Of a stretch of DNA of 64,000 bases, positions 42,653 to 51,538 are shown piece by piece. The notes below the pieces were generated by a model. That model was not told where the DNA came from. It did no database searches and was given only the letters and a program-made list of their open reading frames with translations. The position numbers were made by a program, and so were the translations under genes. The stretch is from Bog-756 sp963710495 (GTDB lineage Bacteria; Actinomycetota; Acidimicrobiia; Acidimicrobiales; RAAP-2): the NCBI GenBank assembly GCA_963710495.1, contig CAVQAI010000012.1, positions 558,001 to 622,000 of the forward strand. Reading direction: 5' to 3'. Numbering within the stretch: position 1 is the stretch's first letter; each line of letters starts with the position of its first letter.

Positions 42653-42730
42653 CTAGAGGAGGCAGAGGTCGGTGGCGATCAGGAGAAGTCCGAGCAGCAC
42701 CAGCCACCGTTGCCTCTTCGAGCGCGTCAT
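42653..42730 (-). CDS. Candidate 25-residue membrane micro-protein
   Basis: A short frame encodes MTRSKRQRWLVLLGLLLIAT plus DLCLL and ends at a TAG: a strongly basic start (four positive residues), a single hydrophobic helix and a short Cys-containing tail. A TACGGT box is 8 nt ahead of the ATG (leaderless spacing). There is no other feature in this ~280-nt gap on that strand. It may be a small membrane regulator or a toxin-like peptide, but no family match is known to me, and it could be chance. Confidence 0.4.
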   Translation of the reverse strand: MTRSKRQRWLVLLGLLLIATDLCLL

Positions 42731-42738
42731 GGGACAGG

Positions 42739-42744
42739 ACCGTA
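42739..42744 (-). promoter_or_regulatory. Leaderless -10 box (TACGGT) for the 25-residue frame
   Basis: On the minus strand TACGGT stands 8 nt before the ATG at 42730. Confidence 0.35.
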
Positions 42745-42848
42745 GACCTGACCGTCGGTGCTCGGGTCCTCGGTCGGCCGGGTCCGAAGGGTCTTCGGCG
42801 CCCACCGTCGAGCCAACGCCTCCAGCGGACGGTGTGATCGATTCCCGT

Positions 42849-42854
42849 TAGGCT
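42849..42854 (+). promoter_or_regulatory. Candidate -10 box (TAGGCT) for the DUF1214 gene
   Basis: TAGGCT within CGTTAGGCTCC gives a leader of ~29 nt that carries AGGAAAGG before the ATG at 42890. Confidence 0.4.
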
Positions 42855-42889
42855 CCACCCGGCCTCTGTGGCCAGGAAAGGGGTGTGGC

Positions 42890-44119
42890 ATGCAAGCTCC
42901 GGCGTGGGCGCCGGCTTCGATCGGCTCCGCCTACGGGTGCCGTCCCACCGATGACGAGGCGTTGATTTCGGGTCGGGACTGGGAGGGGCTCCTCGAGTCG
43001 TTGGCCAGGGCCGGGTCGGTGCTCCTCTCCTCGCGGGCGCCGGCCGAGGCGGTCGACCGCGCCGAGGGTTACCGCCACCTCCTCGTCATGCTGGCCCTCG
43101 GGATCGACGAGGCGCTGCGCGACTCGGACCCCTACCGGCCCCGTTTCACCCCCGGCAACGTGGACAACGTCCTGAAATGGGGCATGGACTGTCCCGACGC
43201 CGCCTATTCGGGCTCGCCCATACGGGGGGATGCCACCTACATCGTGCGGGGGCGCCGCAACTCGGTGCGGTACTTGGGGTTCCAGGCAATGGGAGGCATG
43301 GAGAACACGGGCAACGTGGTGGCCGACGACCTCGAGATGGACGACGAGGGCCGGTTCGAGCTGGTGCTCTCCTCCGAGGAGCACGCCGGCAATTGGATGC
43401 CGTTGGCGGAACGCAGCTCGTCGTTGGTGGTCCGTCAGTTCTTCTACGACTGGACCAACGAGGTGGCGGCCGACCTGTCCATCGAGTGCACGCACCACCC
43501 CGCCGTCCCCGTCACGACGCCCGTCCCGCTGTCTCCCGCCGGGGTGGGCGGCCAGCTTCGGGCCCTCGGCGAGTTCATGGAGGCGAGCCTGGCGTTCTGG
43601 CTCGACGTGGAGGAGGGCGGGCGCAACCAGGGGGTGAACTGTTTCCGCCCTCCGGCCGCCCTGACCGGCATGGGAGCGGCGGCGGAGAACGTGAGCACCT
43701 GGGGCTCATGGAGCCTCGACGACGACCAGGCTCTGCTGATCGAGGTGGCGCCGCCCCCGGCCGTCTACTGGAGCGTCTCGCTCGGGAACTACTGGTGGGA
43801 GACGATCGACTACGCCAACCGGCAGTCGAGCCTCAACGGCCACCAGGCCAGGCTCGATCCCGACGGTGCGTTCCGGGCCGTCGTCGCCCACACCGACCCG
43901 GGAGTGGCCAACTGGCTCGACACCGCCGGCAACCACCACGGGGCGATGATCTTCCGCTGGCTGCGCGCCGATCGTGCCCCGGTGCCCGAGGCCCGGGTCG
44001 TGCCGATGGCCGAGGTCCAAGACGCCGTGCCGTCGGGTGCCCCCCGGGTCACCGCCGAGGAACGCCGGCGAGAGCTGGCTGCCCGACGGGCCGGCGTCGA
44101 GCGGCGCTTCGTCCGCTAG
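42890..44119 (+). CDS. DUF1214-domain protein
   Basis: A 409-residue protein. The C-terminal half carries the DUF1214 core (YWSVSLGNYWWETIDYANRQS, DPDGAFRAVVAHTDPGVANWL, GAMIFRWLRA); the N-terminal half has the usual companion (PYRPRFTPGNVDNVLKWGMD, YIVRGRRNSVRYLGFQAMGG). Such proteins are common in actinobacterial lipid and steroid gene sets and have no known reaction. AGGAAAGG precedes the ATG. An SDR gene starts 10 nt beyond the stop and a sulfotransferase follows, so the three form an operon. Confidence 0.85.
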   Translation: MQAPAWAPASIGSAYGCRPTDDEALISGRDWEGLLESLARAGSVLLSSRAPAEAVDRAEGYRHLLVMLALGIDEALRDSDPYRPRFTPGNVDNVLKWGMDCPDAAYSGSPIRGDATYIVRGRRNSVRYLGFQAMGGMENTGNVVADDLEMDDEGRFELVLSSEEHAGNWMPLAERSSSLVVRQFFYDWTNEVAADLSIECTHHPAVPVTTPVPLSPAGVGGQLRALGEFMEASLAFWLDVEEGGRNQGVNCFRPPAALTGMGAAAENVSTWGSWSLDDDQALLIEVAPPPAVYWSVSLGNYWWETIDYANRQSSLNGHQARLDPDGAFRAVVAHTDPGVANWLDTAGNHHGAMIFRWLRADRAPVPEARVVPMAEVQDAVPSGAPRVTAEERRRELAARRAGVERRFVR

Positions 44120-44129
44120 CGGGAGCATC

Positions 44130-44933
44130 ATGGACCTCGGGATACGAGACGCCAAAGCCGTCGTCACCGGCGGCTCGAAGGGGATGGGGCGGGCCATCGC
44201 CGAGCTCCTGGCCGCCGAGGGGGCGGACGTGGCCATCCTGGCCCGGGGCCGGGAGGCGCTCGACGACACGGTGGCCGCCTTGCAGGCCGCCGGGCGACCC
44301 GCCTCCGTCGGGCTCTCGGTCGACGTCACCGACCGGGCGGCGGTGGACGCCGCCTTCGACGAGCTCCGGACACGCTGGGGTTCGCTCAACATCCTGGTCA
44401 ACACCCTCGGGCCAGGGGCCGGCCGGTTCGAGGAACTCGAGGACGACGACTGGGACGCCACCTTCGAGATCGGGCTGATGGCCGCGGTGCGCGGCGTGCG
44501 CGCCGGCCTGCCGCTGCTGCGCCAGGCGGAGTGGGGCAGGATCGTCAACGTCTCGGCCCATTCGATCCAACGGCAGAGCCCGATGCTGGTGGCCTACACC
44601 GCTTCGAAGGCCGCCCTGGCCAGCGTGTCGAAGAACCTGTCCAAGTCGCTCGCTCCCGAGGGCATTTTGGTCAACACGGTCAGCCCCGGCTCGATCGTCA
44701 CGGCCAGCTTCAGCGAGGGCCTACGCGCCATCTTCGAGGCGGAAGGCCTCGACGCCACCGATCCCCATGACGTGATGCAGTGGATCGATCGGCACTTCCA
44801 CCAGCCGGCCGATCTGGGGCGGGCCGGATTGCCCGAGGAGGTCGCCACCCTCGTCGTCTACCTGGCCTCGAAGGCCAACGGCTACGTGACGGGGGCGAAC
44901 GTGAACGTCGACGGTGGTTCGGACTTCGTTTGA
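44130..44933 (+). CDS. Short-chain dehydrogenase/reductase
   Basis: A 267-residue SDR with the cofactor loop TGGSKGMGRAIAE, NTLGPGAG at the NAG position, catalytic Ser in NVSAHSIQ, and YTASK for Tyr/Lys. The strand end AILARGREALDD carries Arg, suggesting NADPH. It follows the DUF1214 gene by 10 nt, and its TGA shares a base with the ATG of the sulfotransferase. The substrate is unknown; lipid or steroid alcohols are the likely class from context. Confidence 0.92.
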   Translation: MDLGIRDAKAVVTGGSKGMGRAIAELLAAEGADVAILARGREALDDTVAALQAAGRPASVGLSVDVTDRAAVDAAFDELRTRWGSLNILVNTLGPGAGRFEELEDDDWDATFEIGLMAAVRGVRAGLPLLRQAEWGRIVNVSAHSIQRQSPMLVAYTASKAALASVSKNLSKSLAPEGILVNTVSPGSIVTASFSEGLRAIFEAEGLDATDPHDVMQWIDRHFHQPADLGRAGLPEEVATLVVYLASKANGYVTGANVNVDGGSDFV

Positions 44934-46073
44934 TGATCGACCCGGGGGGGATGGTCGAACGAGCAAAGGACCAGACCGGGCTGGAGGACTTCGGGGGGAC
45001 GGAGTGGCGGGAGGGGCTCGATCGTCTGTCCGACGCCATCAACGCCGAGGCGGACCTCAACCCGATGGGCGAGGAGATCCTCGGCTCGAGGCTCGAGATG
45101 CTGTTGGTCAACCGCCTCCGGATCGTCGGCCAGCGGGCCGCCCATCCCGACATCGGTGACGAGGAGGTCGGGGGACCGCTGTGCATCATCGGCCTGCCCC
45201 GGACCGGCACCACCGCGCTGAGCAACCTGCTCGCCGCCGACCCGCAGATCCGTTCCATCCGGACCTGGGAGTCCGGCGCCCCGGTCCCACCCCCCGAGTC
45301 GGCCACCGAGGGGACCGATCCGCGCATTGCCGAGACCGAGCGGGGCCTCGAGACCATGCACCAGTTCTTCCCCCGGATGCGTTCCCTCCATTTCCAGACG
45401 GCGACCGGTCCGACCGAGTGCCAGGACCTGCTCGGCATGGACTTCCGTACCGAGCACTTCAACGGGATGGCCCGGGTCCCGACGTACTCGGCCTGGGTCC
45501 GCGACTGCGACATGTCCTCCACCTACCGGTTTCACCGCCAGACCCTGCAGCTGCTCCAGTGGCACTGCCCGCCGCGCTTCTGGCAGGTGAAGACCCCGGT
45601 CCACATGCTCGCGCTCGACTACCTCCGCGACGTCTATCCCGGGTCGAAGTTCGTCTGGACCCACCGGGACCCGGCCGCGGTGCTCGGCTCGGTGTGCAGC
45701 CTCATCGCCTACACCCGGAGCTGGGCCAGTGATCGCTCCGATCCCGTCGAGCTCGGTCGTGAGCAACTGGATGATCTGGGCCGAGGCCATCCGACGGGCC
45801 ATGGTGTTCCGCAGCCGGATCGGCGAATCGTGGTTCGCCGACGTGACCTTCGACTCGCTCCAATCCGATCCGGTGGTCGCCATCAACCGCGCCTATGACC
45901 AGCTGGGTCTGGACTTCGGCCCGGCCCGGGCGCCCCTCGAGGACTGGGCCCGTGCCCATCGGCCCCGCGAGCACGGCGTGCACCAGTTCCACCTGGAGGA
46001 GTTCGGACTCGACGCCGACCAGGTCCGGGACCGGTTCGCCCCCTACCTCCAACGGTTCCCGCCCGGAACGTAG
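44933..46073 (+). pseudogene. Sulfotransferase-family gene interrupted by one frameshift
   Basis: The first frame (44933 to ~45770) encodes a sulfotransferase (PF13469): PAPS loop CIIGLPRTGTTALSNLL, ETMHQFFPRMRSLHFQ, and the 3'-phosphate-binding segment KFVWTHRDPAAVLGSVCSL. At about 45768-45776 the homologous sequence jumps to the +1 frame and goes on as IWAEAIRRAMVFRSRIGESW to the stop at 46073, which completes the usual ~380-residue protein. Removing one G in the GATGATC stretch restores an unbroken protein. It is therefore either a recent pseudogene or a one-base assembly error. The start shares a base with the SDR stop. Confidence 0.8.
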
Positions 46074-46083
46074 CGAGGTCGGT

Positions 46084-46102
46084 GGCCCCACCCCGTGGGG
46101 TC
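46084..46102. terminator. Hairpin between convergent genes
   Basis: GGCCCCAC and GTGGGGTC (8 pairs, one G-T) flank a CCC loop, between the end of the sulfotransferase gene and the end of the minus-strand gene at 46107. It can end transcription from either side. Confidence 0.45.
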
Positions 46103-46106
46103 GGCC

Positions 46107-47273
46107 TCAGACGAAGGAGGACTCCTCGTCCAGACCCAGTTCGGGCCAGGCGCCGACCACCGTGGTCTGCAGGTTGGCCCATCCCCGGCCACCGCCTACG
46201 GGATCGTCCACGGCGACGACGGTGTCCCGGATCTGATGGATCCGACGGGCTGTCTCGACGTCGCGACAATCGGGGACGTACTCGCCTTCGACGTGGAGGG
46301 GTCCACGCCACTCGCCGTGGTGATGGCCGTCGAGACCCATGTAGAGACCGAGCCCAAGATGGACTCCGGTGTCCCCGAGGGCGCGCACCGACACGGGCCG
46401 CTCGGAACCGTCCTCCATGATCAACACGATGGTGCCGCCCAGGACCCGCCGGTTGGCCGGGTCGAAGGAGAGCTCGCTGCGCAAGGTGGCGACCCGATGG
46501 ACGGTCCCGTCCGGCTCCTCGACCGTTCCCTCCGTCCGCTGCTCCTCGTAGCCGAAGGCCCGTAGTTGGCGGTGCTGGTGGTGGAGGGCGTAGCGGGAGC
46601 CGTCCGGCCGTTCGAGGAGCATCGGGCTCCACGAGAAGCGGAAGGCGACACCGGGGATGAGCCCACCGGACGGTTCGACGTCGGTGGGGGCCAGTCCGAC
46701 GTCGTGACGGACCCCCCACGAGTGGTCCCGCGTGCTGAACCACGCCTCGGGGGTGATCTCCACCCGCTCCCCATCGAGCTCGACCCATCCGGCGGCCACC
46801 CCCACCTGGTGGTAGCGGAGCAGGTCCGACTCGAGCCGGTAGCCCCGGCGCGCCCGGCTGCGGTCCCGGTCCTCGAGGTGGGCCGGCACCACGGCCTCGA
46901 AGGTCCACTCGAAGGCGATCGGCACCTCGTCGTTGGGAGCGCAGGCGAAGACCACGGTCTGGTAGGGCTCGACCACGGTGTAGGAGATCGGGCCGACCGA
47001 CAGGGTGTCGGCGCCGTCCGACAGCCGGCGGCTGGCCCGGACGGTCCACTGCTCGTGTCCCCGGGACACACTGGCATAGCCGTCGAAGACGTTGCGGTTG
47101 GTGTACTTGCCCACCCCGAACCCGACCTGGAGGCGGCCGTCCCGGGCCGCAGCCATGGCGCAGACCTTCTCCGTCCACGAACGGTCGGCGTCGAACACGT
47201 GGGCATGGGTCTCGGCGATCTGATGGGTGAAGCCCTCGTCGGCGTCGACGAGCGGCCCGTCCCCCGGCGTCAT
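46107..47273 (-). CDS. Uncharacterised beta-rich protein (CrtC/AttH- or DUF7064-like)
   Basis: A 388-residue protein without signal peptide. Two beta-rich halves are visible: one with RLQVGFGVGKYTNRNVFDGY and SYTVVEPYQTVVFACA, the other with WFSTRDHSWGVRHDVGLAP and RFSWSPMLLERPDGSRYALH. The DHSWGVRHD-like stretch is typical of lipocalin-like CrtC/AttH and DUF7065/7064-type proteins; I am not sure which. The ATG at 47273 is taken because upstream sequence overlaps the next gene. It follows the APH-like gene by 52 nt on the same strand and may act on the same substrate. Confidence 0.65.
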   Translation of the reverse strand: MTPGDGPLVDADEGFTHQIAETHAHVFDADRSWTEKVCAMAAARDGRLQVGFGVGKYTNRNVFDGYASVSRGHEQWTVRASRRLSDGADTLSVGPISYTVVEPYQTVVFACAPNDEVPIAFEWTFEAVVPAHLEDRDRSRARRGYRLESDLLRYHQVGVAAGWVELDGERVEITPEAWFSTRDHSWGVRHDVGLAPTDVEPSGGLIPGVAFRFSWSPMLLERPDGSRYALHHQHRQLRAFGYEEQRTEGTVEEPDGTVHRVATLRSELSFDPANRRVLGGTIVLIMEDGSERPVSVRALGDTGVHLGLGLYMGLDGHHHGEWRGPLHVEGEYVPDCRDVETARRIHQIRDTVVAVDDPVGGGRGWANLQTTVVGAWPELGLDEESSFV

Positions 47274-47325
47274 CGGCCGCCCCGGCCGTGGCCGCGGCGA
47301 GAACCGGTGATCATCGGTTCCGTCC

Positions 47326-48348
47326 TCATGTGACGCGGCTCCGCAGGAGGTCGAGGATCGGATTGTCCTCGATGGGCAACATGAGGGGCTCACCGGCCTC
47401 CAGCCGCAGGTAGCCGATCCGGGTCATGACCGCCGTGCTGCGCACCATGGCCAGCGTCTCGTACCAGTCGAGGTCCTGCACCGGGCGGCCCTCGGCATCC
47501 TCGAAGAGGGCGATGGTCTCGTGGCGGGTGGGGAAACCGTCGACCCGGGTGCCGAACAGGTGGTGCATGGTCAGGTCCAGACTGGTGAACCAGGCCAGGT
47601 CGTGCTCAGGGGCTCCCACCGTGGCCATGTCCCAGTCGAGCACGGCCCGGAGTCGGAGGTCGTCACCGAACACCATGTTCTCGAAGCGGGCGTCCCCCCA
47701 GAGGAGGGCGGGCTCGGGCTCGTGCCGCGGTTGGTGGCGACGGCACCAGGCCAGCGCCTCCACCAGGACGCCCACCGGCGAGCCGGCGCTCGACCAGTCG
47801 AGGTACTCCTCCCAGAAGTCGAGCTCGGCACCGTTGTCGCGTCGGGGAACCCTGTCGACCGCTCCCAGTTCGGCCCGGTGGATATCGGAGAGGGTGGCGA
47901 GGAAGCCGCGGTACAGGCGGGTCTGGTCGAACCGGCCCTGACCGCTCAGCCACCGGTCGAGATGGGCCACCGCGCCGATGATGTGGCCGTCGACCCGGGG
48001 CATGACCATGAACGGTGTGCCCAGCCAGACCGGATCGGCCTCGACCACCGGGTCGGCCACGGGCACGCCGGCGCCGGCTGCGGCCAGCTGGGCCTCGCAC
48101 TGTGCCTCCAGGTCGTAGTGGCGGAAGGTTCCCCCCTCGGGCGGGGCCATGCGCAGGACGAGAAACCGGTCGACCGGTTCGCCCTGCACCGAACAGGAGA
48201 TCCCGATGACGACGGTCTCGCTCGAGTACCCGGTCGAAGGCCGGTCGAGGCTGGTCACCACCGGATCGTCCAGGCCCTGCTGGCAGGCGAGCCATGTCCG
48301 GATCCCGGCGGCCAGGGCTGCGTCGTCCCTGCGCGTGGTCAGTGCCAT
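47326..48348 (-). CDS. Aminoglycoside-phosphotransferase-like (APH/choline kinase) family protein
   Basis: A 340-residue kinase-like protein. The ATP-binding part has RFLVLRMAPPEGG, the hinge FMVMPRVDGH, the catalytic loop LLWGDARFENMVF (Brenner-type HGDxxxxN variant, here WGDARFEN) and the metal-binding VLDWDMATVG. In actinobacteria most such proteins are not drug resistance enzymes; many sit in lipid or acyl-CoA dehydrogenase gene sets, as here. The ATG at 48348 is supported by AAGGGGAG upstream; a TACTAT farther up could be the -10. It leads the unit with the gene at 46107. Confidence 0.85.
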   Translation of the reverse strand: MALTTRRDDAALAAGIRTWLACQQGLDDPVVTSLDRPSTGYSSETVVIGISCSVQGEPVDRFLVLRMAPPEGGTFRHYDLEAQCEAQLAAAGAGVPVADPVVEADPVWLGTPFMVMPRVDGHIIGAVAHLDRWLSGQGRFDQTRLYRGFLATLSDIHRAELGAVDRVPRRDNGAELDFWEEYLDWSSAGSPVGVLVEALAWCRRHQPRHEPEPALLWGDARFENMVFGDDLRLRAVLDWDMATVGAPEHDLAWFTSLDLTMHHLFGTRVDGFPTRHETIALFEDAEGRPVQDLDWYETLAMVRSTAVMTRIGYLRLEAGEPLMLPIEDNPILDLLRSRVT

Positions 48349-48444
48349 GGGTACCGCGGCTCCCCTTCGTCCCGGCCGAGTCTGGCATAGTACGCGGCCG
48401 GAGCTTCGGGCGATCGCCGATCGCCCTCGAGGGACGGGGATGCC

Positions 48445-49155
48445 ATGCAGCACGGGGGAACGGCGGTGGTGATCGGTGGCGCATCGGGAATCGGCGGAGC
48501 CGTGGCGGCGCGCCAGCGGGAGGCGGGGACCGCCGTCGTCGTGTGGGACCGCCAGGAGCCCGCTGATGTCGTCTGCGACATCGGCCGCCCGGACCAGGTC
48601 GAGGCGGCGGTGAAGGACACCGTCGAGCAGGTGGGCGTTCCCGGCCAGGTCACGGTCACCGCCGGTGTCGGCCACCGCGGCTCACTGGCGACCGCCACCG
48701 CCGACGAGTGGGACCGGGTCATGGGAGTCAACGCCCGGGGGGTGTGGTTGGCCATGCGCGGCCTCGGGCGGCTCATGGTGGAGGCGGGGCAGGGATCGAT
48801 CGTGGCCGTGAGCAGCGTGAGCGCCCGCCTGCCCGACGCCGGCATGGGGCTGTACTGCGCCTCGAAGGCCGCCCTCGACATGGTGGTCAAGGTGGCGGCC
48901 GTCGAGTGGGCACCGGTGCGGGTCAATGGCGTGGCCCCCGGGGTCACCGATACGCCGATGCTCGGTCCGGTGCCCCGCACCGGTGGGTGGCTGGCCGGGG
49001 TGGCCGAACGCACCCCCCTCGGCCGGCTCGGCCGGGCCGACGACGTGGCCCAGGCCGTCCTGGCCCTGCACGCCACGGGGTGGGTCACCGGCCAGGTGCT
49101 GGTGTGCGACGGCGGGCTCGTGCTCCACAGTCCGATCCAGCCGTTCGGGGACTGA
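48445..49155 (+). CDS. Short-chain dehydrogenase/reductase
   Basis: A 236-residue SDR: cofactor loop IGGASGIGGAVAAR, strand end VVWDRQ (acidic residue, so probably NAD), TAGVGHRG at the NAG site, Ser in AVSSVSARL, and YCASK for Tyr/Lys. The end QVLVCDGGLVL is the standard last strand. GAGGGA lies upstream. It diverges from the APH-like gene, and is convergent with the MMPL gene 32 nt away. Substrate unknown. Confidence 0.92.
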   Translation: MQHGGTAVVIGGASGIGGAVAARQREAGTAVVVWDRQEPADVVCDIGRPDQVEAAVKDTVEQVGVPGQVTVTAGVGHRGSLATATADEWDRVMGVNARGVWLAMRGLGRLMVEAGQGSIVAVSSVSARLPDAGMGLYCASKAALDMVVKVAAVEWAPVRVNGVAPGVTDTPMLGPVPRTGGWLAGVAERTPLGRLGRADDVAQAVLALHATGWVTGQVLVCDGGLVLHSPIQPFGD

Positions 49156-49187
49156 CCGCCCCTTCCGGCTGGCGATCGGGGGGACCG

Positions 49188-51443
49188 TCAGTGGCGCTGC
49201 GTCGAGCCGACCAGGTCCGGCTCGGCTTCGACCGGCTCGGCATCACGTCCGGTGTCGCCGGGTGCCGCGTCGACCTCGACCCCGAGGTGGGGCACGATCC
49301 GCTCCAACCACTTGGGCATGTACCAGTTGGCCGAGCCGAGCAGTTCCATCACGGACGGCACCAGCACCAGCCGCACCAGGCTGGCGTCGATGAGGATGGA
49401 GGCGGCCAACCCGAGGCCGAAGACCTTGAGCACCCGGAGGGGATCGCCGATCACGAACGACCCGAACACGCAGAACATGATGGCCGCCGCCGCCGTGATC
49501 ACCCGCCCTGTCTTGGCCAGGCCGTCGGCCACCGACACCGAGTTGTCACCCGTGCGGCGCCACTCCTCGCGGATCCGGCTCAACAGGAAGACCTCGTAGT
49601 CCATGGACAGCCCGAACAGGATGGTGAACATCATCAGTGGGATCCAGGGGTCGATCGGCCCGGTTCGGCCGATGCCGATCAGCGAGCCGCCCCAGCCCCA
49701 CTGGAACACGGCGACGATCACGCCGTAGGCGGCGGCGACCGACAGCAAGTTCATGATCGCCGCCTTGACCGGGATCACCACCGATCGGAAGACGGCCATC
49801 AAGAGCAGGAAGGCCAGCAGGATCACCGCGCCGATGACCCAGAAGAGCCGATGGGCGAGATAGTTGGAGGCGTCCACTCCGCCGGCCGTCTCACCGCCCA
49901 CCAGCACCTGGAGATCGGTGCCGGTGGTGGCCTGGGGGATGACCCCGTCGCGCAGGTGGGTGACCAGCTGGGAGGTCGCCGCCGCCTGGGGCGCGGTGGT
50001 CGGGTAGGCGATGATCACCGCCGCGCCGTGATCGGCGCTGACCTCGACCGGTGCGGCGAAGGCGACACCGGGGGTCGACCGGATGGCCGCGTCGACCCGG
50101 TCCATGCCGGCGACGTCGTTGCTCGACGACAGCGGGGCGGCCACGACCAGCGGACCGTTGAACCCCGGCCCGAAACCTTGGGCCAGAAGGTCGTAGGCCT
50201 GTCGGGTGGTGAGCGAGGTCGGGTCGTTGCTGGCGTCGGTGAAGGCCAGACGCATGGAGAAGAGCGGAATGGCCAGGGTCAACAGCACCAACAGGGCGAC
50301 CGTGCCCGTGGCCCAGGGGTACCGCTGGACGAACCGGCTCCATCGGTACCAGAAGCTGTCGGGCGCCGGCGTGGCCCCGGTCTGGAGCAGGCGCGGCAGG
50401 TGCAGGCGGTCGATGGCCCGACCGGCGAAGCCGAGCATGGCCGGGAGCAGGGTGAGGGCACCGGCCATGACCAGCACCACGGCCGCGATGGTGCCCACGG
50501 CCAGCCCTTGGAGGAAGGGGAGCTGGAGGACGAAGAGCCCGACCAGCGAGATGACCACCGTGGTCCCGGCGAACAGGACGGCCCGGCCCGATGTGGCCAG
50601 TGACACCATGACGGCTCCCCGTGGGTCACGGCCTTCGAACAGTCCCTGTCGGTACCGGGTCACGATGAACAGCGCGTAGTCGATGCCGACCCCCAGCCCG
50701 ATCATGGCCAACATCTCGGGGGCGAAGACGGGAATGTTCAACACATGGCTCAGGATGTCCTCGAGGGCGAAGCCGATGGCGATGCCGAACAGCGCGGTGA
50801 GGATGGGGAGGCCCATGGCCACCACCGAGCCGAAGGCGATGAGCATGATGATCATGGCGGCGAGGATGCCGGCACCCTCACTTGGTCCCGGGGAGGCGGT
50901 GATCACCTTCCCGATCGGTCCACCGCCCACCGCCACCTGAAAGCCGGCGCGGTCGAACGACTTGGCCGTGTTGATGACGTCCTTGACGGCCGCATTGGGG
51001 ACGGTGGCCGCGTCCTGGTCGAACTGGACGACGGCGAAGGCGATATGCCGGTCGGCGGCGATCTGGTGCCGGCCCGGCTCGAACGGGCTCTGCACCACCG
51101 ACACGTGCGGCAGCGTCGAGAGCTTGTTGACCATGGCGTCGATCGTGGCCCGATCGGCCGGCGAGTCCACGGTCCCGGTCGTCGAGACCACCACGTCCGC
51201 GCTGGTCCCCGAGGCCTGCGGGAACCGGGCCGCCAGCAGGTTCTGCACCCGCTGGGAGGGCGAGTTGCCCGAGTCGAACGACTCTTGGAACCGGCTGCCC
51301 ATGGACTGGCCCAGCACGGTGATCACGATGATGGCGCCGATCCACAGCAACAGGACCCGGCGCCGGTGGTCGTAGCACCAGCCGGCCATGCGGCCGAGGC
51401 CGCTCTCCTCCGGGGTGGTGGGTCGAGTGGACGAACGTGCCAT
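49188..51443 (-). CDS. MMPL/RND-family transporter
   Basis: A 751-residue membrane transporter with about 12 helices in two repeats. Each repeat has the MMPL core: GLGVGIDYALFIVTRYRQGL in the first half and FGLSMDYEVFLLSRIREEW in the second, where the Asp-Tyr pair is the proton-relay site. The loops after helices 1 and 7 form the outside porter domains. Proteins of this size (HpnN/YdfJ-like MMPL) export lipids, hopanoids or drugs. GGAGGACC precedes the ATG. The divergent TetR gene at 51539 is likely its repressor. Confidence 0.93.
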   Translation of the reverse strand: MARSSTRPTTPEESGLGRMAGWCYDHRRRVLLLWIGAIIVITVLGQSMGSRFQESFDSGNSPSQRVQNLLAARFPQASGTSADVVVSTTGTVDSPADRATIDAMVNKLSTLPHVSVVQSPFEPGRHQIAADRHIAFAVVQFDQDAATVPNAAVKDVINTAKSFDRAGFQVAVGGGPIGKVITASPGPSEGAGILAAMIIMLIAFGSVVAMGLPILTALFGIAIGFALEDILSHVLNIPVFAPEMLAMIGLGVGIDYALFIVTRYRQGLFEGRDPRGAVMVSLATSGRAVLFAGTTVVISLVGLFVLQLPFLQGLAVGTIAAVVLVMAGALTLLPAMLGFAGRAIDRLHLPRLLQTGATPAPDSFWYRWSRFVQRYPWATGTVALLVLLTLAIPLFSMRLAFTDASNDPTSLTTRQAYDLLAQGFGPGFNGPLVVAAPLSSSNDVAGMDRVDAAIRSTPGVAFAAPVEVSADHGAAVIIAYPTTAPQAAATSQLVTHLRDGVIPQATTGTDLQVLVGGETAGGVDASNYLAHRLFWVIGAVILLAFLLLMAVFRSVVIPVKAAIMNLLSVAAAYGVIVAVFQWGWGGSLIGIGRTGPIDPWIPLMMFTILFGLSMDYEVFLLSRIREEWRRTGDNSVSVADGLAKTGRVITAAAAIMFCVFGSFVIGDPLRVLKVFGLGLAASILIDASLVRLVLVPSVMELLGSANWYMPKWLERIVPHLGVEVDAAPGDTGRDAEPVEAEPDLVGSTQRH

Positions 51444-51538
51444 CTCAGGTCCTCCGTTCGGCTAAATTCAACACTGATGAGTTATAACACATCCACCCGG
51501 CCCGGCGGAAGCCCCCGGGACGCCCACCCCCGACCGTG
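51444..51538. promoter_or_regulatory. Divergent control region between the MMPL and TetR genes
   Basis: This 95-nt gap is clearly AT-richer than its surroundings. It holds a TATAAC that may be the -10 for the MMPL gene (minus strand, 51481-51486), a perfect GTTATAAC palindrome, and an imperfect inverted repeat around AACACTGATGAGTT. The TetR product probably binds here. Confidence 0.45.

Noticed and set aside
47274..47393. Extended start for the beta-rich protein at 46107
   Set aside because: The extension runs into the end of the APH-like gene and is Ser/Cys/Arg-rich noise; ATG 47273 is sufficient.
47326..48348. An aminoglycoside resistance gene
   Set aside because: The APH-like fold is shared by many metabolic kinases, the catalytic loop is not that of known resistance enzymes, and the context is lipid-type metabolism.
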